A stretch of DNA of 64,000 nucleotides from Edaphovirga cremea (GTDB lineage Bacteria; Pseudomonadota; Gammaproteobacteria; Enterobacterales; Enterobacteriaceae). The notes under the pieces are model-generated. The model was not told the origin of the DNA and made no database searches. It saw nothing but the letters and a program-made list of their open reading frames with translations. The position numbers and the translations under genes were made by a program. Position 1 is the first letter of the stretch. Each line of letters begins with the position of its first letter. Shown here piece by piece: positions 28,917 through 39,657 of the stretch. Location: positions 27,960-91,959 of the forward strand of contig NZ_QOVA01000015.1 of NCBI RefSeq assembly GCF_003332275.1, in the 5' to 3' direction.

Positions 28917-30626
28917 ATGAAAAATAATCAAAGAAATTCCGTATCTTATTTTCGTTCATTGAACAATTTCGCATTACTCTCCCTGCTGCTTGGTTTCGAC
29001 TGCGCACAGGCAGCACTGCCTGCCATACCTGACGCAGGCCAAAGTTTGCGTGAGATCGATACCAGCAGGCCGACTCTGGCACCTTCACTGGCCCCAGAAC
29101 TGGCATTGCCATCGCCCCCCGAACCGGCTCCCGCAGAACCCACCAGCGGTGAGCAAGTCACGGTAATGGTGAACGCTTTTACTCTGAGTGGTAATTCACT
29201 ATTTTCCAACGACATTTTGTTATCACAACTGCGGGAGTTAACTGGCCGTGCACTGACGTTGGCGCAACTTAATGAAGCGGCACTACGTATCACCACCTTT
29301 TACCAGCAGCACGGTTACGTGCTCAATCGCGCCTATCTGCCGGAACAAGAAGTTGAAAACGGTGTGGTAACAATCGCGATATTGGAAGCGCACTATGGCG
29401 ATATCAAAACGGAGAATAGCTCGCACCTTGCTGATGCCACAATTAACCGTCTGCTCGGCAGACTCACGCCAGATGCACCGATTGAAACCGGTAAACTGCA
29501 ACAGACTCTGTTGTTATTGAATGATACGCCCGGCGTTCAGGCGAGATCTGTTTTATTAACCAGCAATAAACCCGGTGCTGCCGATCTCTTGGTTGAGGCG
29601 AATCCCGCACCCTGGTTCAACGGCAGCATTGATCTGGATAACTTTGGTGGGAGTTATACCGGTAAAAATCGGTTGAGTGGTGATATCTCCATAAATAGCC
29701 CGTTGGGATTAGGGGATCAATTGCGTTTACGTGGACTGGCCAGTGATGAGCGGCAACACTATTACTTTCTGGCTTATGACGCCCCGGTGAATCGTTGGTT
29801 TACCCGACTGGGTGCTTCTTACTCCACCATGGATTATACGTTGGGCAAAGACTTCGCCGATCTGGATGCCCACGGTAATGCCCGCGTCGCTAGCGCCTAT
29901 GTATCTCAACCTCTGTACAGAAGCCGTACTCTGACCATCGGCAGCCAGTTGCAATTTGATAACAAGCGGTTGCGAGATGATATTAATTTATTCGACAGTA
30001 AAAGCCATAAACGCAGTCAGTTGTGGACAGCCAGCCTCAACGCCAACAGCCAGGATGGCTTAGGCGGTGGCGGGTTGAATTATGTTTCTGTGAGCGTAAG
30101 TAACGGCAATCTGGATATTACCGATCCCACTACGGCACAAAATGACAGCAGAACGGCTCATACCGAGGGTAATTTCAGTAAATTCAATCTGTCTGCCTTG
30201 CGTTTGCAAGCGCTCAGTGAGCGTTGGAGTTTCTACACGCAACTCAGTAGCCAGTTGGCCTCGAAAAACCTTGATTCTTCTGAGAAATTCTCCCTGGGCG
30301 GCGTCAACGGTGTGCGGGCCTATACGTCAGGCGATACCAGCGGTGATCAGGGTTGGATGGTTAATTTTGAGTTACGATATGCGATCACACCCGCATGGCA
30401 ATGGAAAACCTTTTATGACTACGGTGCGGTTAAAACCAATAAATCGCCGTGGACAACGGAAAAAAATCACCAGCAACGTAGTGCATTAGGAACAGGGGCG
30501 ACCTGGTTTGGTGATAAACGTCAGGTTTCACTGCAACTCGCCTGGCGGGTCAATCATCCTGACGACGATACCAGCGAGCTGGATGGGCAGCCGCAAGTGT
30601 GGGTGCAGGCTTCACAAGGCTTTTAG
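28917..30626 (+). CDS. Outer-membrane TpsB transporter (ShlB/FhaC family)
   Basis: Outer-membrane transporter of 569 residues that recognises and secretes the upstream exoprotein. A signal peptide ends near AQA (about residue 33), followed by a proline-rich linker, two POTRA-type domains (FTLSGNSLFSNDILLSQLRE and TTFYQQHGYVLNRAYLPEQE) and a C-terminal 16-strand barrel. The barrel carries the conserved motif GGVNGVRAYTSGDTSGDQGW and ends with an aromatic residue (ASQGF), as outer-membrane barrels do. No haemolysin-activating features are obvious. Confidence 0.92.
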   Translation: MKNNQRNSVSYFRSLNNFALLSLLLGFDCAQAALPAIPDAGQSLREIDTSRPTLAPSLAPELALPSPPEPAPAEPTSGEQVTVMVNAFTLSGNSLFSNDILLSQLRELTGRALTLAQLNEAALRITTFYQQHGYVLNRAYLPEQEVENGVVTIAILEAHYGDIKTENSSHLADATINRLLGRLTPDAPIETGKLQQTLLLLNDTPGVQARSVLLTSNKPGAADLLVEANPAPWFNGSIDLDNFGGSYTGKNRLSGDISINSPLGLGDQLRLRGLASDERQHYYFLAYDAPVNRWFTRLGASYSTMDYTLGKDFADLDAHGNARVASAYVSQPLYRSRTLTIGSQLQFDNKRLRDDINLFDSKSHKRSQLWTASLNANSQDGLGGGGLNYVSVSVSNGNLDITDPTTAQNDSRTAHTEGNFSKFNLSALRLQALSERWSFYTQLSSQLASKNLDSSEKFSLGGVNGVRAYTSGDTSGDQGWMVNFELRYAITPAWQWKTFYDYGAVKTNKSPWTTEKNHQQRSALGTGATWFGDKRQVSLQLAWRVNHPDDDTSELDGQPQVWVQASQGF

Positions 30627-30890
30627 CGGCTTGGTTTGAGGGAAAAAATTCACGCAGCATAATTAAAATAGCGTTTCCCCCCCAGAATGAAAATGGAGGA
30701 TAATGCAGCGCTCAAGCGCCTTGTCGTTTGTAACCAAGGAAGGCTTCCTCATGCTCAGGAAAGATCTGTTTGGCTGGATAGGGATCGTGACGGGCAGCAT
30801 AGCAATGGTGCGGTCGTTTAACTGCCTATATCCCGGCGTCATGAATGCTATTTCTCGGGTGTCTGTAAAGAACCATAAGGTGCTGCAATA

Positions 30891-33800
30891 ATGGATTTAT
30901 TAAAGTTCATCCTCCGTTTACCTTTTACGTTGATAAAAGGTCTGCTTCGCCTGCTGGCAATGCTTTTTCGCCTACTGGGGCGGCTTTGCAAGCCGGTGGT
31001 TGGCAACCTCAACTGGAGTGCACCAGCTTGGTGGGCCGCGGTTTCTGGTGGGGTGAAACGCGGCTTTCTGCACCTGGAAGGCGGGGTGGATAAATACCCA
31101 AAAGCCATCAGTCTGGCGCTGCTGGTGTTGCTATGCGCCGCCGGTGGGGCTTTCTACGGTTGGAACTGGTGGTTGAACCGGCCGCAACCGATTGAACCTG
31201 CACCTATGGTCTACCAGGAAACCAGCGTGCGGGTTTCCGATCCTGAGCCCATCAATTACTCCGTGCAGAAATCTGCGCCACAGCAAGTCAGCTTCACTTT
31301 TAAAAATTCGGTAGCACCGCTGATCGACGCCGGAAAAATAGTGGAGAAAGGGGTGAAAATCACCCCGGCAATCGAAGGGCAGTGGAAGTGGAACAACGCC
31401 TGGACATTGGTCTTTACGCCGAAGGATCCCTTACCGATGGGAACAAGTTACGAGGTTAATCTGGAGCCTTCCGTGTTGCTGGCTCCTCAGATTAAGCTCG
31501 CGAACACCCGCTATACCTTTAATGCCCCGGCATTTGACTATCAGCTTGGGCAGGCCGAGTACTATCAAGATCCGCAAGATCCCCAAAAGCGTAGCGCTAT
31601 CTTTAACGTAAAATTCAATGCGCCAGTGGACGTAGCCAGCTTTGAAAAGCAGATCGCCTTAGGGTTGCTCGAAGCTAACGCCAAATCGGAAAAGAAACTC
31701 AATTTCTCACTGGTCTACGACGAGAAGAAACTTAATGCCTGGATCCACTCAGAGCCGCTGAAGGCGCTGGATCACGGTGGCAAAGTGCATCTTGTCCTGG
31801 GCCAGGGCATCAAGTCGGTTGTGCCCGCCAATACCATCGCGCAAACCAGGGATAACTGGGTATCAGTACCCACCCTTTATAGTCTCACGGTGAAAGAGGC
31901 CAGTGCCCAAGTGGTGGACAGCGAGGGTGCGAAGGGCCAACGTGCGCTGATTGTCGCTTTCAGCGATGCGGTGAAGGACAAAGATATTGGGCGAGCCGTC
32001 AAAGCCTGGTTACTGCCACAACATAATCCTAACGATCCAGACGCCAGCAAAGAGCCGGACGATTTCTACCACTGGGGGGATGTCGAGAGCGTTGAAAAGA
32101 GCGTTCTGGCACAGTCACCGGCGTTGACACTCTCGCTGAATGAGGCGGAAGAGGTTTATCAACCGCAGTTCAGCTTCAGGTTTGACGCACCGGCCCACCG
32201 CTTCATGCTGATAGAGATTACCAACCTGATGACCTCATCGGGCGGCTATAAAATGCCGGAAAAGGTCTATCGTATTGTAGAAGTGCCGGACTACCCCAAA
32301 ACCTTGCAGTTTATGTCCCAAGGTTCGCTGCTTTCGGTGAATGGGGACAAGCAAATCAGCGTGGCGGCCCGTAACGTGCCCGGCCTGCGTCTGGATATCA
32401 AACGGGTGATACCGAGCCAACTGCAACATATTGTCTCGTTCAAAAGCAGTGAATACTCTTCGGCACAGTTCAACCGGCTCAATGATGAATACTTTACCGA
32501 ACATTTTAATTATCAGACGATAATCAATAACGATAAGCCGGGCGAAGTGAGCTATCAGGGCATCGATCTCTCTCGCTATCTCTCCACCAGCCCGGATTCT
32601 CACCGCGGTGTGTTCCTGTTAACGCTGTCTGAATGGCAGCCGGAAAAGAAAAAAACGCAGACGGCAGAAGATGAAAGCGATCAGAGCGAACAGGAAGGGG
32701 ATGATTCACCTGCCGTAGGGGATTCACGCTTCGTTGTCGTGACCGATCTGGGGATTATTGCCAAGCGTTCGCAGGATAAGACGCGCGATGTGTTTGTGCA
32801 ATCGATCCACAGCGGTACGCCGGTCGGCAATGCCAAGGTTTCTGTGATCGCCAGGAATGGCGTAACGCTGCTCAGCCAGGTTACCGATGCCAATGGGCAT
32901 GTTCGTTTCCCTGCGTTGGATGTGTATACCAATGAGCGCCAGCCGGTGATGTTCCTGGTAGAAAAAGAGGGCGATGTATCGTTCCTGCCAACCAGCAGCT
33001 ACACCGATCGTGGGCTGGATTTCTCCCGCTTTGATATTCAAGGAGAAGAAACGCCGATCGATCCGCGAACCCTGAGCAGCTACCTGTTCTCTGACCGTGG
33101 TGTTTACCGGCCGGGGGATACCTTCAATATCGGTTTGATTACCCGTGCCGCAGACTGGGGTGTCGCCCTTGCAGGTGTACCGGTACGAGCGGAAATCCGC
33201 GATCCACGCGACAAACTGATGAGCACGGTGCCGTTAACCCTCGGCAGCAGTGGCTTTAATGAACTGAGTTACACCACGGACGAGAATGCGCCAACGGGCG
33301 AGTGGAACGTCTATCTGTATCTGATCGGCAAAAATAACGACACTTCCACCTTGCTCGGCCATACCGCGGTCAACGTGAAGGAGTTTGAGCCCGATCAGTT
33401 GAAGGTGAAGCTGGAATTGACGCCGAACCGTCAGCAAGGGTGGGTGAAACCGTCTGAATTGCAGGCGAACATTGATGTGCAGAACCTGTTCGGTACGCCA
33501 GCCCAGGATCGTCGTGTAACGTCGAAGTTGACGCTAAGACCAATGTATCCGAGCTTCGATCGGTTCCCGGATTATGCTTTCTATGAAAACCGCCAGAACA
33601 GCGATGGTTTTGAAACGGAGCTGGAAGACCGAACCACCAACGAACAGGGTGTGGCCAATATTCCGCTGGATCTGAAGTCCTATGCGGATGCCACTTATCA
33701 GTTGCAATTGCTGTCAGAGGCCTTCGTGGCTGGAGGTGGGCGTTCCGTTGCCGCCACGGCGCGGGTGCTGGTATCGCCGTATGACTATCTGATCGGCGTG

Positions 33801-36800
33801 AAAGCGGACGGTGATTTAGGTTATATCAATCGGGGCTCAGCCCGTCACTTGAATGTGATTGCCGTTGATCCTTCGCTGAAACAGATCGCGCTAGCCGATC
33901 TGAAACTGGCGCTGATCGAACAGAAATATATCTCCGTGCTGACCAGGCAAGACTCGGGTGTTTATAAATATCAGTCGAAGATGAAAGAAGTTCAGCTCTC
34001 GGAGCAGCCACTGGCGCTGACCGAGCAGGGCAACAGTCTGACCTTGGCGACGGAAACACCGGGCGACTTTGTGCTGGTGATTGAAGACGCGCAGGGCAAG
34101 GTGCTCAACCGTATCGCTTATAGCGTGGCGGGTAACGCCAACCTCAGCCGTTCGTTGGATCGTAATGCCGAACTGAAGCTGAAACTGAATCAGGCGGAAT
34201 ATCAGCCGGATGAAGAAGTGGAAGTGTCGATCAACGCGCCTTATACCGGCAGCGGTTTGATTACCATCGAAAAAGACCGCGTCTATGCCTGGCAATGGTT
34301 CCACACCGATACCACCAGTTCGGTGCAGAAAATCCGTGTTCCGGCTGAAATGGAAGGCAACGGTTATATCAACGTGCAGTTTGTACGTGATGTGAACTCC
34401 AGCGAAATCTTTATGAGCCCGCTGAGCTATGGCGTGATGCCGTTTAAAATCAGCACCAAAGCCCGTCAAAACAGCCTGGAAGTACTGGCACCAACGGTAA
34501 TCAAACCGGGCGAAAATCTGACGATGACGGTGAAAACCGACGGCCCGCAGCAGGTGGCACTGTTTGCCGTGGACGAAGGGATTTTGCAGGTGGCACGTTA
34601 TCGTCTGAAAGATCCGTTGGAGTACTTCTTCCGTAAGCGGGAACTGAGTGTTGAAAGCTCACAGATCCTCGATTTGATCCTGCCGGAATTCAGCAAGCTG
34701 ATGGCGCTTTCGGCGGCACCGGGGGGGGACGCAGGGGAAGGGCTGGATCTTAACCTGAACCCGTTTAAGCGCAAGCGTGACAAGCCGGTGGCGTACTGGT
34801 CTGGCATTACCGAAGTGAATGGTGAGAAGCAGTTTGATTATCCGGTGCCGGATTACTTCAATGGCAAAATCCGCGTGATGGCGATATCGGTCACGCCAGA
34901 CAAAATCGGCAAGGCACAAACTTCTGCGACGGTACGTGACAACTTCATCATGACGCCAAACGTGCCTTCTATGGTGGCGCCGGGTGATGAGTTCGATGTC
35001 AGCGTTGGGGTGAGCAATAACCTCGAAGGGCCGAACGGTAAACCTGTGGCGATTAGCGTGCATTTGACGCCACCACCGCAGTTGGAACTGGTGGGTAATG
35101 CAGAGCAAAGTCTGTCGTTGGCAGAAAAACGTGAAGGCGTAATCAACTTCCGCCTGCGCGCCAAGGCGGTACTGGGTGATGCACCGCTGACGTTTGATGC
35201 GCGCTATGGCGACAAAACCAGCCGCCGCACCATCAGCACCTCGGTACGCCCGGCGATGCCTTATCGTACGCAGTCGGTGATGGGGCGGATGAGCGGCGGT
35301 AGCCAGAATATTGATCATCTACGGCAGATGTTCGACGCCTATGCGCAGCGCAATGCGGCGGTATCCCATTCGCCATTGGTGCTGACCCGCGGTTTGGCCC
35401 AGTACCTGGCGGATTATCCGTATTACTGTTCTGAACAGATCGTCAGCCGATCTATCCCGCTGATCATGCAAAGTCAGCACCCAGAAATGAAAAGCAGCCT
35501 GAGCCAGACCGAAGTCAGCCAACAGTTGAAAAACCTGCTTGGCGTGCTGCGGTCCCGCCAGAATGACAGCGGTGCCATTGGTGCCTGGCGTTCATCGCCG
35601 GATGCCGATCCGTTTGTCACACCTTATGTGGTGCAATATCTGTTGGAAGCCAAAGCGGCAGGTTATTCGCTGCCGGAAGGGATGTTGGATGAAGCCAATG
35701 GCGCGCTGCGTGAGCTGGCGGCCAGCGGCTATGACGATCTTTATCATCTGCGTCTGCGTACCTGGGCGGTCTACCTGCTGACTTTGCAGGGAGAGATCAC
35801 CACTAATTCGCTGGCCTCGGTGCAAGATACGCTGTGCAAGCTGTATCCAGATAGCTGGCAGACGGATCTGAGCGCGCTGTATCTGGCGTCGTCATATCGT
35901 CTGTTGAAAATGGACGATGTTGCCAATAGCCTGCTGCAACCCAGTTGGCAGCAATTGAGCAAAGCCTATGACAAGGGCTGGTGGACGCAGAATTACTTTG
36001 ATCCATTGGTGCAGGACGCGACGCGCTTGTACCTGATTACCCGTCACTTCCCGGAGAAAGTCGCTTCCATACCTCCTCAAGTGTTGGAGAACATAGTTAA
36101 GGCGCTGAAAGAAGAGCGCTATACCACGTACTCTTCGGCGATGAGTATTCTTGCACTGGAGAGTTATTCGGCACAGGTGGCAACGCAGGAGGCTTCTTCA
36201 ACGGAGACGTTGACGATCAGCCAGATCGGCAAGCAGGACAAGGCTGATCCACAGGTTATTTCTACCTTGGCGGGGTTGTTTGCCAAAGGCCAGTTTACGG
36301 CTGATGCGCAAGCTATCCGCTTTGCCAATACCAGTGATGCACCCGCCTGGTATGTAGTCACGCAGGCCGGTTACGATCTTGCCGCGCCACAGAAAGCCAT
36401 TGCTCGCGGTTTGGAAATCACCCGTGATTACACCGATGAGCAGGGCAAACCGGTTACTCAGGTGACGTTGGGACAGAAGATCAATGTCCATCTGAAGATC
36501 CGTGCGAACTCAAAAGAAGGGCAAAGCAACCTGGCGATTGTCGATCTGTTGCCGGGTGGGTTTGAGGTTGTACAGCAGACGGCACCAGAGCCAGAACCGA
36601 CAAGTGAGGGCGGTGAAGGCAGCGAGAATACGGATAGCGGTTGGCAGTCTCCATTGGCCGCGTCTGGTTCTACCTGGGCTCCTGATTATAGTGACATTCG
36701 CGAAGATCGGGTGATCATCTATGGCAGTGCCAGCACCGACGTGCAGGAGTTTATCTACCAGATTAAAGCCACTAACACCGGTAGCTTTGTGATCCCTCCA

Positions 36801-36890
36801 GCTTATGGTGAAGCCATGTACGATCGTGAAGTGCAGGCGATGTCTGTCAGTAGCGGTAAACTGGTGGTGGTACCGGCGGAAAGTAAATAA
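30891..36890 (+). CDS. yfhM: Bacterial alpha-2-macroglobulin (YfhM type), membrane anchored, with thioester
   Basis: A very large protein of 1999 residues that traps proteases in the periplasm. The thioester motif CSEQ is at Cys1513 (YPYYCSEQIVSRS), within the complement-like helical domain. The macroglobulin domains and bait region precede it, including FSDRGVYRPGDTFNIGLITR. The N terminus differs from E. coli YfhM (about 1650 residues, a lipoprotein): there is no lipobox, but an amphipathic start and one membrane helix at about residues 72-92. It is therefore anchored in the inner membrane by a helix. A low-complexity acidic segment lies near residues 580-605. The gene is 59 bp upstream of pbpC, the standard pairing. 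Confidence 0.92.
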   Translation: MDLLKFILRLPFTLIKGLLRLLAMLFRLLGRLCKPVVGNLNWSAPAWWAAVSGGVKRGFLHLEGGVDKYPKAISLALLVLLCAAGGAFYGWNWWLNRPQPIEPAPMVYQETSVRVSDPEPINYSVQKSAPQQVSFTFKNSVAPLIDAGKIVEKGVKITPAIEGQWKWNNAWTLVFTPKDPLPMGTSYEVNLEPSVLLAPQIKLANTRYTFNAPAFDYQLGQAEYYQDPQDPQKRSAIFNVKFNAPVDVASFEKQIALGLLEANAKSEKKLNFSLVYDEKKLNAWIHSEPLKALDHGGKVHLVLGQGIKSVVPANTIAQTRDNWVSVPTLYSLTVKEASAQVVDSEGAKGQRALIVAFSDAVKDKDIGRAVKAWLLPQHNPNDPDASKEPDDFYHWGDVESVEKSVLAQSPALTLSLNEAEEVYQPQFSFRFDAPAHRFMLIEITNLMTSSGGYKMPEKVYRIVEVPDYPKTLQFMSQGSLLSVNGDKQISVAARNVPGLRLDIKRVIPSQLQHIVSFKSSEYSSAQFNRLNDEYFTEHFNYQTIINNDKPGEVSYQGIDLSRYLSTSPDSHRGVFLLTLSEWQPEKKKTQTAEDESDQSEQEGDDSPAVGDSRFVVVTDLGIIAKRSQDKTRDVFVQSIHSGTPVGNAKVSVIARNGVTLLSQVTDANGHVRFPALDVYTNERQPVMFLVEKEGDVSFLPTSSYTDRGLDFSRFDIQGEETPIDPRTLSSYLFSDRGVYRPGDTFNIGLITRAADWGVALAGVPVRAEIRDPRDKLMSTVPLTLGSSGFNELSYTTDENAPTGEWNVYLYLIGKNNDTSTLLGHTAVNVKEFEPDQLKVKLELTPNRQQGWVKPSELQANIDVQNLFGTPAQDRRVTSKLTLRPMYPSFDRFPDYAFYENRQNSDGFETELEDRTTNEQGVANIPLDLKSYADATYQLQLLSEAFVAGGGRSVAATARVLVSPYDYLIGVKADGDLGYINRGSARHLNVIAVDPSLKQIALADLKLALIEQKYISVLTRQDSGVYKYQSKMKEVQLSEQPLALTEQGNSLTLATETPGDFVLVIEDAQGKVLNRIAYSVAGNANLSRSLDRNAELKLKLNQAEYQPDEEVEVSINAPYTGSGLITIEKDRVYAWQWFHTDTTSSVQKIRVPAEMEGNGYINVQFVRDVNSSEIFMSPLSYGVMPFKISTKARQNSLEVLAPTVIKPGENLTMTVKTDGPQQVALFAVDEGILQVARYRLKDPLEYFFRKRELSVESSQILDLILPEFSKLMALSAAPGGDAGEGLDLNLNPFKRKRDKPVAYWSGITEVNGEKQFDYPVPDYFNGKIRVMAISVTPDKIGKAQTSATVRDNFIMTPNVPSMVAPGDEFDVSVGVSNNLEGPNGKPVAISVHLTPPPQLELVGNAEQSLSLAEKREGVINFRLRAKAVLGDAPLTFDARYGDKTSRRTISTSVRPAMPYRTQSVMGRMSGGSQNIDHLRQMFDAYAQRNAAVSHSPLVLTRGLAQYLADYPYYCSEQIVSRSIPLIMQSQHPEMKSSLSQTEVSQQLKNLLGVLRSRQNDSGAIGAWRSSPDADPFVTPYVVQYLLEAKAAGYSLPEGMLDEANGALRELAASGYDDLYHLRLRTWAVYLLTLQGEITTNSLASVQDTLCKLYPDSWQTDLSALYLASSYRLLKMDDVANSLLQPSWQQLSKAYDKGWWTQNYFDPLVQDATRLYLITRHFPEKVASIPPQVLENIVKALKEERYTTYSSAMSILALESYSAQVATQEASSTETLTISQIGKQDKADPQVISTLAGLFAKGQFTADAQAIRFANTSDAPAWYVVTQAGYDLAAPQKAIARGLEITRDYTDEQGKPVTQVTLGQKINVHLKIRANSKEGQSNLAIVDLLPGGFEVVQQTAPEPEPTSEGGEGSENTDSGWQSPLAASGSTWAPDYSDIREDRVIIYGSASTDVQEFIYQIKATNTGSFVIPPAYGEAMYDREVQAMSVSSGKLVVVPAESK

Positions 36891-36902
36891 GCCACAGCCG
36901 AT

Positions 36903-36928
36903 GCCCCGCGGTTTGAACGCTGCGGGGC
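36903..36928 (+). other. GC-rich hairpin between yfhM and pbpC
   Basis: GCCCCGC and GCGGGGC form a 7-bp stem with a 12-base loop inside the 59-bp gap. No T-run follows, so readthrough into pbpC is expected. It may tune relative expression or protect the mRNA. Confidence 0.4.
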
Positions 36929-36949
36929 TCGTGTGTGTATTGAGAATCA

Positions 36950-39316
36950 ATGAAAATCCTCCCTGTTTCCCCTGCGGCGGCTAAACGCTGGTTGCAGAAT
37001 ATCTTGATGGCGCTATTTCTGCTGGCTCTGGGGATCCTTGGGGCGCGACTGTGGCCTCATCCACCACTTTATCAGGGAGTTCCTTTCTCTTCGGTTTACT
37101 ACGATCGCCATGGAACACTGATGCGAATCTCCTTGGCTAATGACGATCGTTACCGCCTATGGACGCCATTGGAAAAGATCTCCCCACTGGCGGTACAGGG
37201 TATTTTGCTGCATGAAGATCTCTGGTTCTATTACAACCCTGGTTTTAACCCTGTCAGTCTACTGCGGGGATTTTGGCGCAGCTATGTGGCCGGTGGCAAA
37301 ATGCAGGGCGGTTCGACCATCACCATGCAACTGGCGCGGATGCATTGGCACCTGAACACCCGTACGCCAGGCGGCAAATTGATGCAGGTAGTGCGAGCCG
37401 TTCAACTGGAACTCAGCTACTCCAAGCACGATATCCTGGAAGCCTATCTGAATTACGCCCCCTACGGCCGCAATATTGAAAGCATTGGGGCTGCCAGCCT
37501 GATTTACTTTGCTAAAGCACCGCAGGATCTGACGCTGCCGGAAGCGTTGACGCTCTCGGTTTTACCGCAGTCGCCAAGTTACCGAATTGATCCTAAAACC
37601 GGGGTATTGGGAGATGCGTTAACGCAGGCACGCAACCGCCTGTTCCAGCGCTGGCAGGGTGCTTATACCACTGACAGCAGCCAAAAAGCCTTATTCCAAC
37701 TGCCGCTTGCACTTCGCCAGCCGGAGCAGATGCCCTATATTGCTCCGCATTTTATCGAGCAACTGCGCCAGCAAACTCAGCGGCTGGTGCAGCACGATAC
37801 CCGCGTTGACACCACGCTGGATGCGGGGCTGCAGCGGTTGATCGAAAAACAGGTTAACGCCTTTATTGTCCGCAACCAGAGCCGGGGAATACATAATGCC
37901 GCGGTGCTGCTGGTCGATAGCCGCGATATGGGTATCCGTGCGCTGGTTGGATCTGCCGATTATTACAACCGTGAAATCCAGGGCCAGGTCAATGGCACCA
38001 ATGCCAAGCGTTCCCCTGGCTCCACGCTCAAACCTTTTATTTATGCCTTGGGGATGGAACAGGGCGTGCTGCATCCGATGACTATCTTGAAGGATGTCCC
38101 CTCATCCTTTGGGGCCTACGCGCCAGAGAATTTTGACCGCCGCTTCCTGGGGCCGGTGACGGCGACAGATGCGCTGAATTTCAGCCGTAATATTCCAGCG
38201 GTGTATGTGGCATCGCAACTGCGCCAGCCGACGTTCTATCAGTTTCTAAACCTGTCCGGCATCGCCAACATGGCGAGTGAAAACCATTATGGGCTCTCGC
38301 TGGTATTGGGGGGAGGCGAGGTGACGGCACAGGAATTGGCGAAGCTGTATGCGTTATTGGCTAACCGGGGCGTGCTACGCCCATTACGCATGCAAAAAAG
38401 TGACGTTTATCCCCAGCCAATACGCTTACTTAGTGAAGAAGCCAGCTTTGTTACGCTGGATATGTTGCGCCAGCATCGGCGACCCGGTGACACGCTGGCA
38501 CAACGCTCAGCTTCTCTGCCGGTCTATTGGAAAACCGGGACTTCCTGGGGATTCCGCGATGCCTGGAGCGTGGGTATTTTCGGACCCTACGTATTGGTAG
38601 TGTGGGAGGGAAATTTCGACAGCAAAGGCAACAACGTTTTTGTCGGCGCTGACGCGGCGGCACCGTTGTTCTTCAATATCATCGACAGTATTAATGCCAG
38701 CTATCCGATGTTGCAGGAACCGAGGCATCCCTTCCCGAAACAGCTTAAACGGGTGGATATCTGTCTGGCCAGCGGCAATCTACCTACTCAGTGGTGCCAG
38801 CAAAAAGGCAAAACCTGGTTTATTCCCGGCAAATCACCAATCAAGGTTGATACCGTCTATCGCCCGGTGGTGCTGGATATTCACAGCGGCGAAGTTGCCT
38901 GTCCGCCATATGACGAATCGCAAACTCGCTCCGAGGTATTTGAATTCTGGCCTTCCGATCTGGCAAACGTCTTCGCGCAGGCTGGGTTACCCAAACGGGC
39001 CCCTCCGGTGAACCATTGCAAGGATAACGCGGCGATTGTCAGCGGCAATCCACCGCGCATTACCTCACCGCTTAAAAATACCACCTATACCTTGAGGCAA
39101 TCGCAACAGGGGCGTGACAAAATCGCTTTCAACGCGGTGACGGATGCCGACAGCAAAACGGTGTACTGGTTTGTTGATGATATTTATCTTGGCAGCAGCG
39201 CCAGTAAAAAAGCCATCGATTGGCGACCCATCAATAACGGACAGTATCGGATCCGGGCGGTGGACGATCATGGGCGTGCCGACAGCCGCCTGATTATGAT
39301 TGAACTGGTGAACTAA
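36950..39316 (+). CDS. pbpC: Penicillin-binding protein 1C PbpC
   Basis: Bifunctional class A penicillin-binding protein of 788 residues with an N-terminal membrane helix (residues 16-35). The glycosyltransferase domain has the catalytic Glu89 in LHEDLWFYYNPGFN and the GGSTITMQLARM motif. The transpeptidase domain has Ser358-x-x-Lys361 (SPGSTLKPF), SRN (NFSRNIPAV) and KTGTSWGFRDAW. A C-terminal BiPBP_C domain of about 90 residues completes it. The partnership with yfhM suggests repair of peptidoglycan where host proteases or attackers breach the outer membrane. The function of PbpC in E. coli is only partly known. Confidence 0.95.
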   Translation: MKILPVSPAAAKRWLQNILMALFLLALGILGARLWPHPPLYQGVPFSSVYYDRHGTLMRISLANDDRYRLWTPLEKISPLAVQGILLHEDLWFYYNPGFNPVSLLRGFWRSYVAGGKMQGGSTITMQLARMHWHLNTRTPGGKLMQVVRAVQLELSYSKHDILEAYLNYAPYGRNIESIGAASLIYFAKAPQDLTLPEALTLSVLPQSPSYRIDPKTGVLGDALTQARNRLFQRWQGAYTTDSSQKALFQLPLALRQPEQMPYIAPHFIEQLRQQTQRLVQHDTRVDTTLDAGLQRLIEKQVNAFIVRNQSRGIHNAAVLLVDSRDMGIRALVGSADYYNREIQGQVNGTNAKRSPGSTLKPFIYALGMEQGVLHPMTILKDVPSSFGAYAPENFDRRFLGPVTATDALNFSRNIPAVYVASQLRQPTFYQFLNLSGIANMASENHYGLSLVLGGGEVTAQELAKLYALLANRGVLRPLRMQKSDVYPQPIRLLSEEASFVTLDMLRQHRRPGDTLAQRSASLPVYWKTGTSWGFRDAWSVGIFGPYVLVVWEGNFDSKGNNVFVGADAAAPLFFNIIDSINASYPMLQEPRHPFPKQLKRVDICLASGNLPTQWCQQKGKTWFIPGKSPIKVDTVYRPVVLDIHSGEVACPPYDESQTRSEVFEFWPSDLANVFAQAGLPKRAPPVNHCKDNAAIVSGNPPRITSPLKNTTYTLRQSQQGRDKIAFNAVTDADSKTVYWFVDDIYLGSSASKKAIDWRPINNGQYRIRAVDDHGRADSRLIMIELVN

Positions 39317-39657
39317 GGCGGCTAGAGGGATCAGGGGCAATGCACCGCTTCTTTTTGCTGTGAAATAGATGGCGGCGAACACCGCAAGCCGGTTCTCAGG
39401 CAAACGATCGCTGTGACCACACCGATGCTCGGCTAATAGCTTGATCGGTTCGTTGAAGGGGCTCAGCGCGGCAAATAGCGGATTCTCGGTCTAGGGTGCA
39501 ATTTCTCGATCTCAATGAGATAACCGAGTCAGATCTCCCTGAGTGAGTAGATACAGGTTGTTGTCGTATTTCATATGCATTAATATTTCTTATGTATATA
39601 TATGTTTTTATTTTAATTGAATAAAAATATTCACATCATCAATAAGGAAATGTGAGC
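39317..39657. other. pbpC to vgrG boundary region
   Basis: This 341-bp gap marks the switch from core genome to the type VI island. The last 100 bases are very AT-rich (around TATGTATATATATG) and should hold the vgrG promoter. On the minus strand short open stretches around 39320-39460 look protein-like but are frameshifted, and could be relics. No gene is supported. Confidence 0.45.

Noticed and set aside
30703..30891. 62-codon frame ending on the yfhM start (TAATG)
   Set aside because: The composition is not protein-like and yfhM has its own ribosome site (AAGGTG). The region is better read as leader DNA.
35319..35522. Minus-strand frames within yfhM, pntA and other large genes
   Set aside because: They are shadows of high-GC codon use on the real genes and show no domains.
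39065..39403. 112-codon minus-strand frame across the end of pbpC
   Set aside because: Most of it overlaps the pbpC C-terminal domain, it starts with TTG and has no family likeness.
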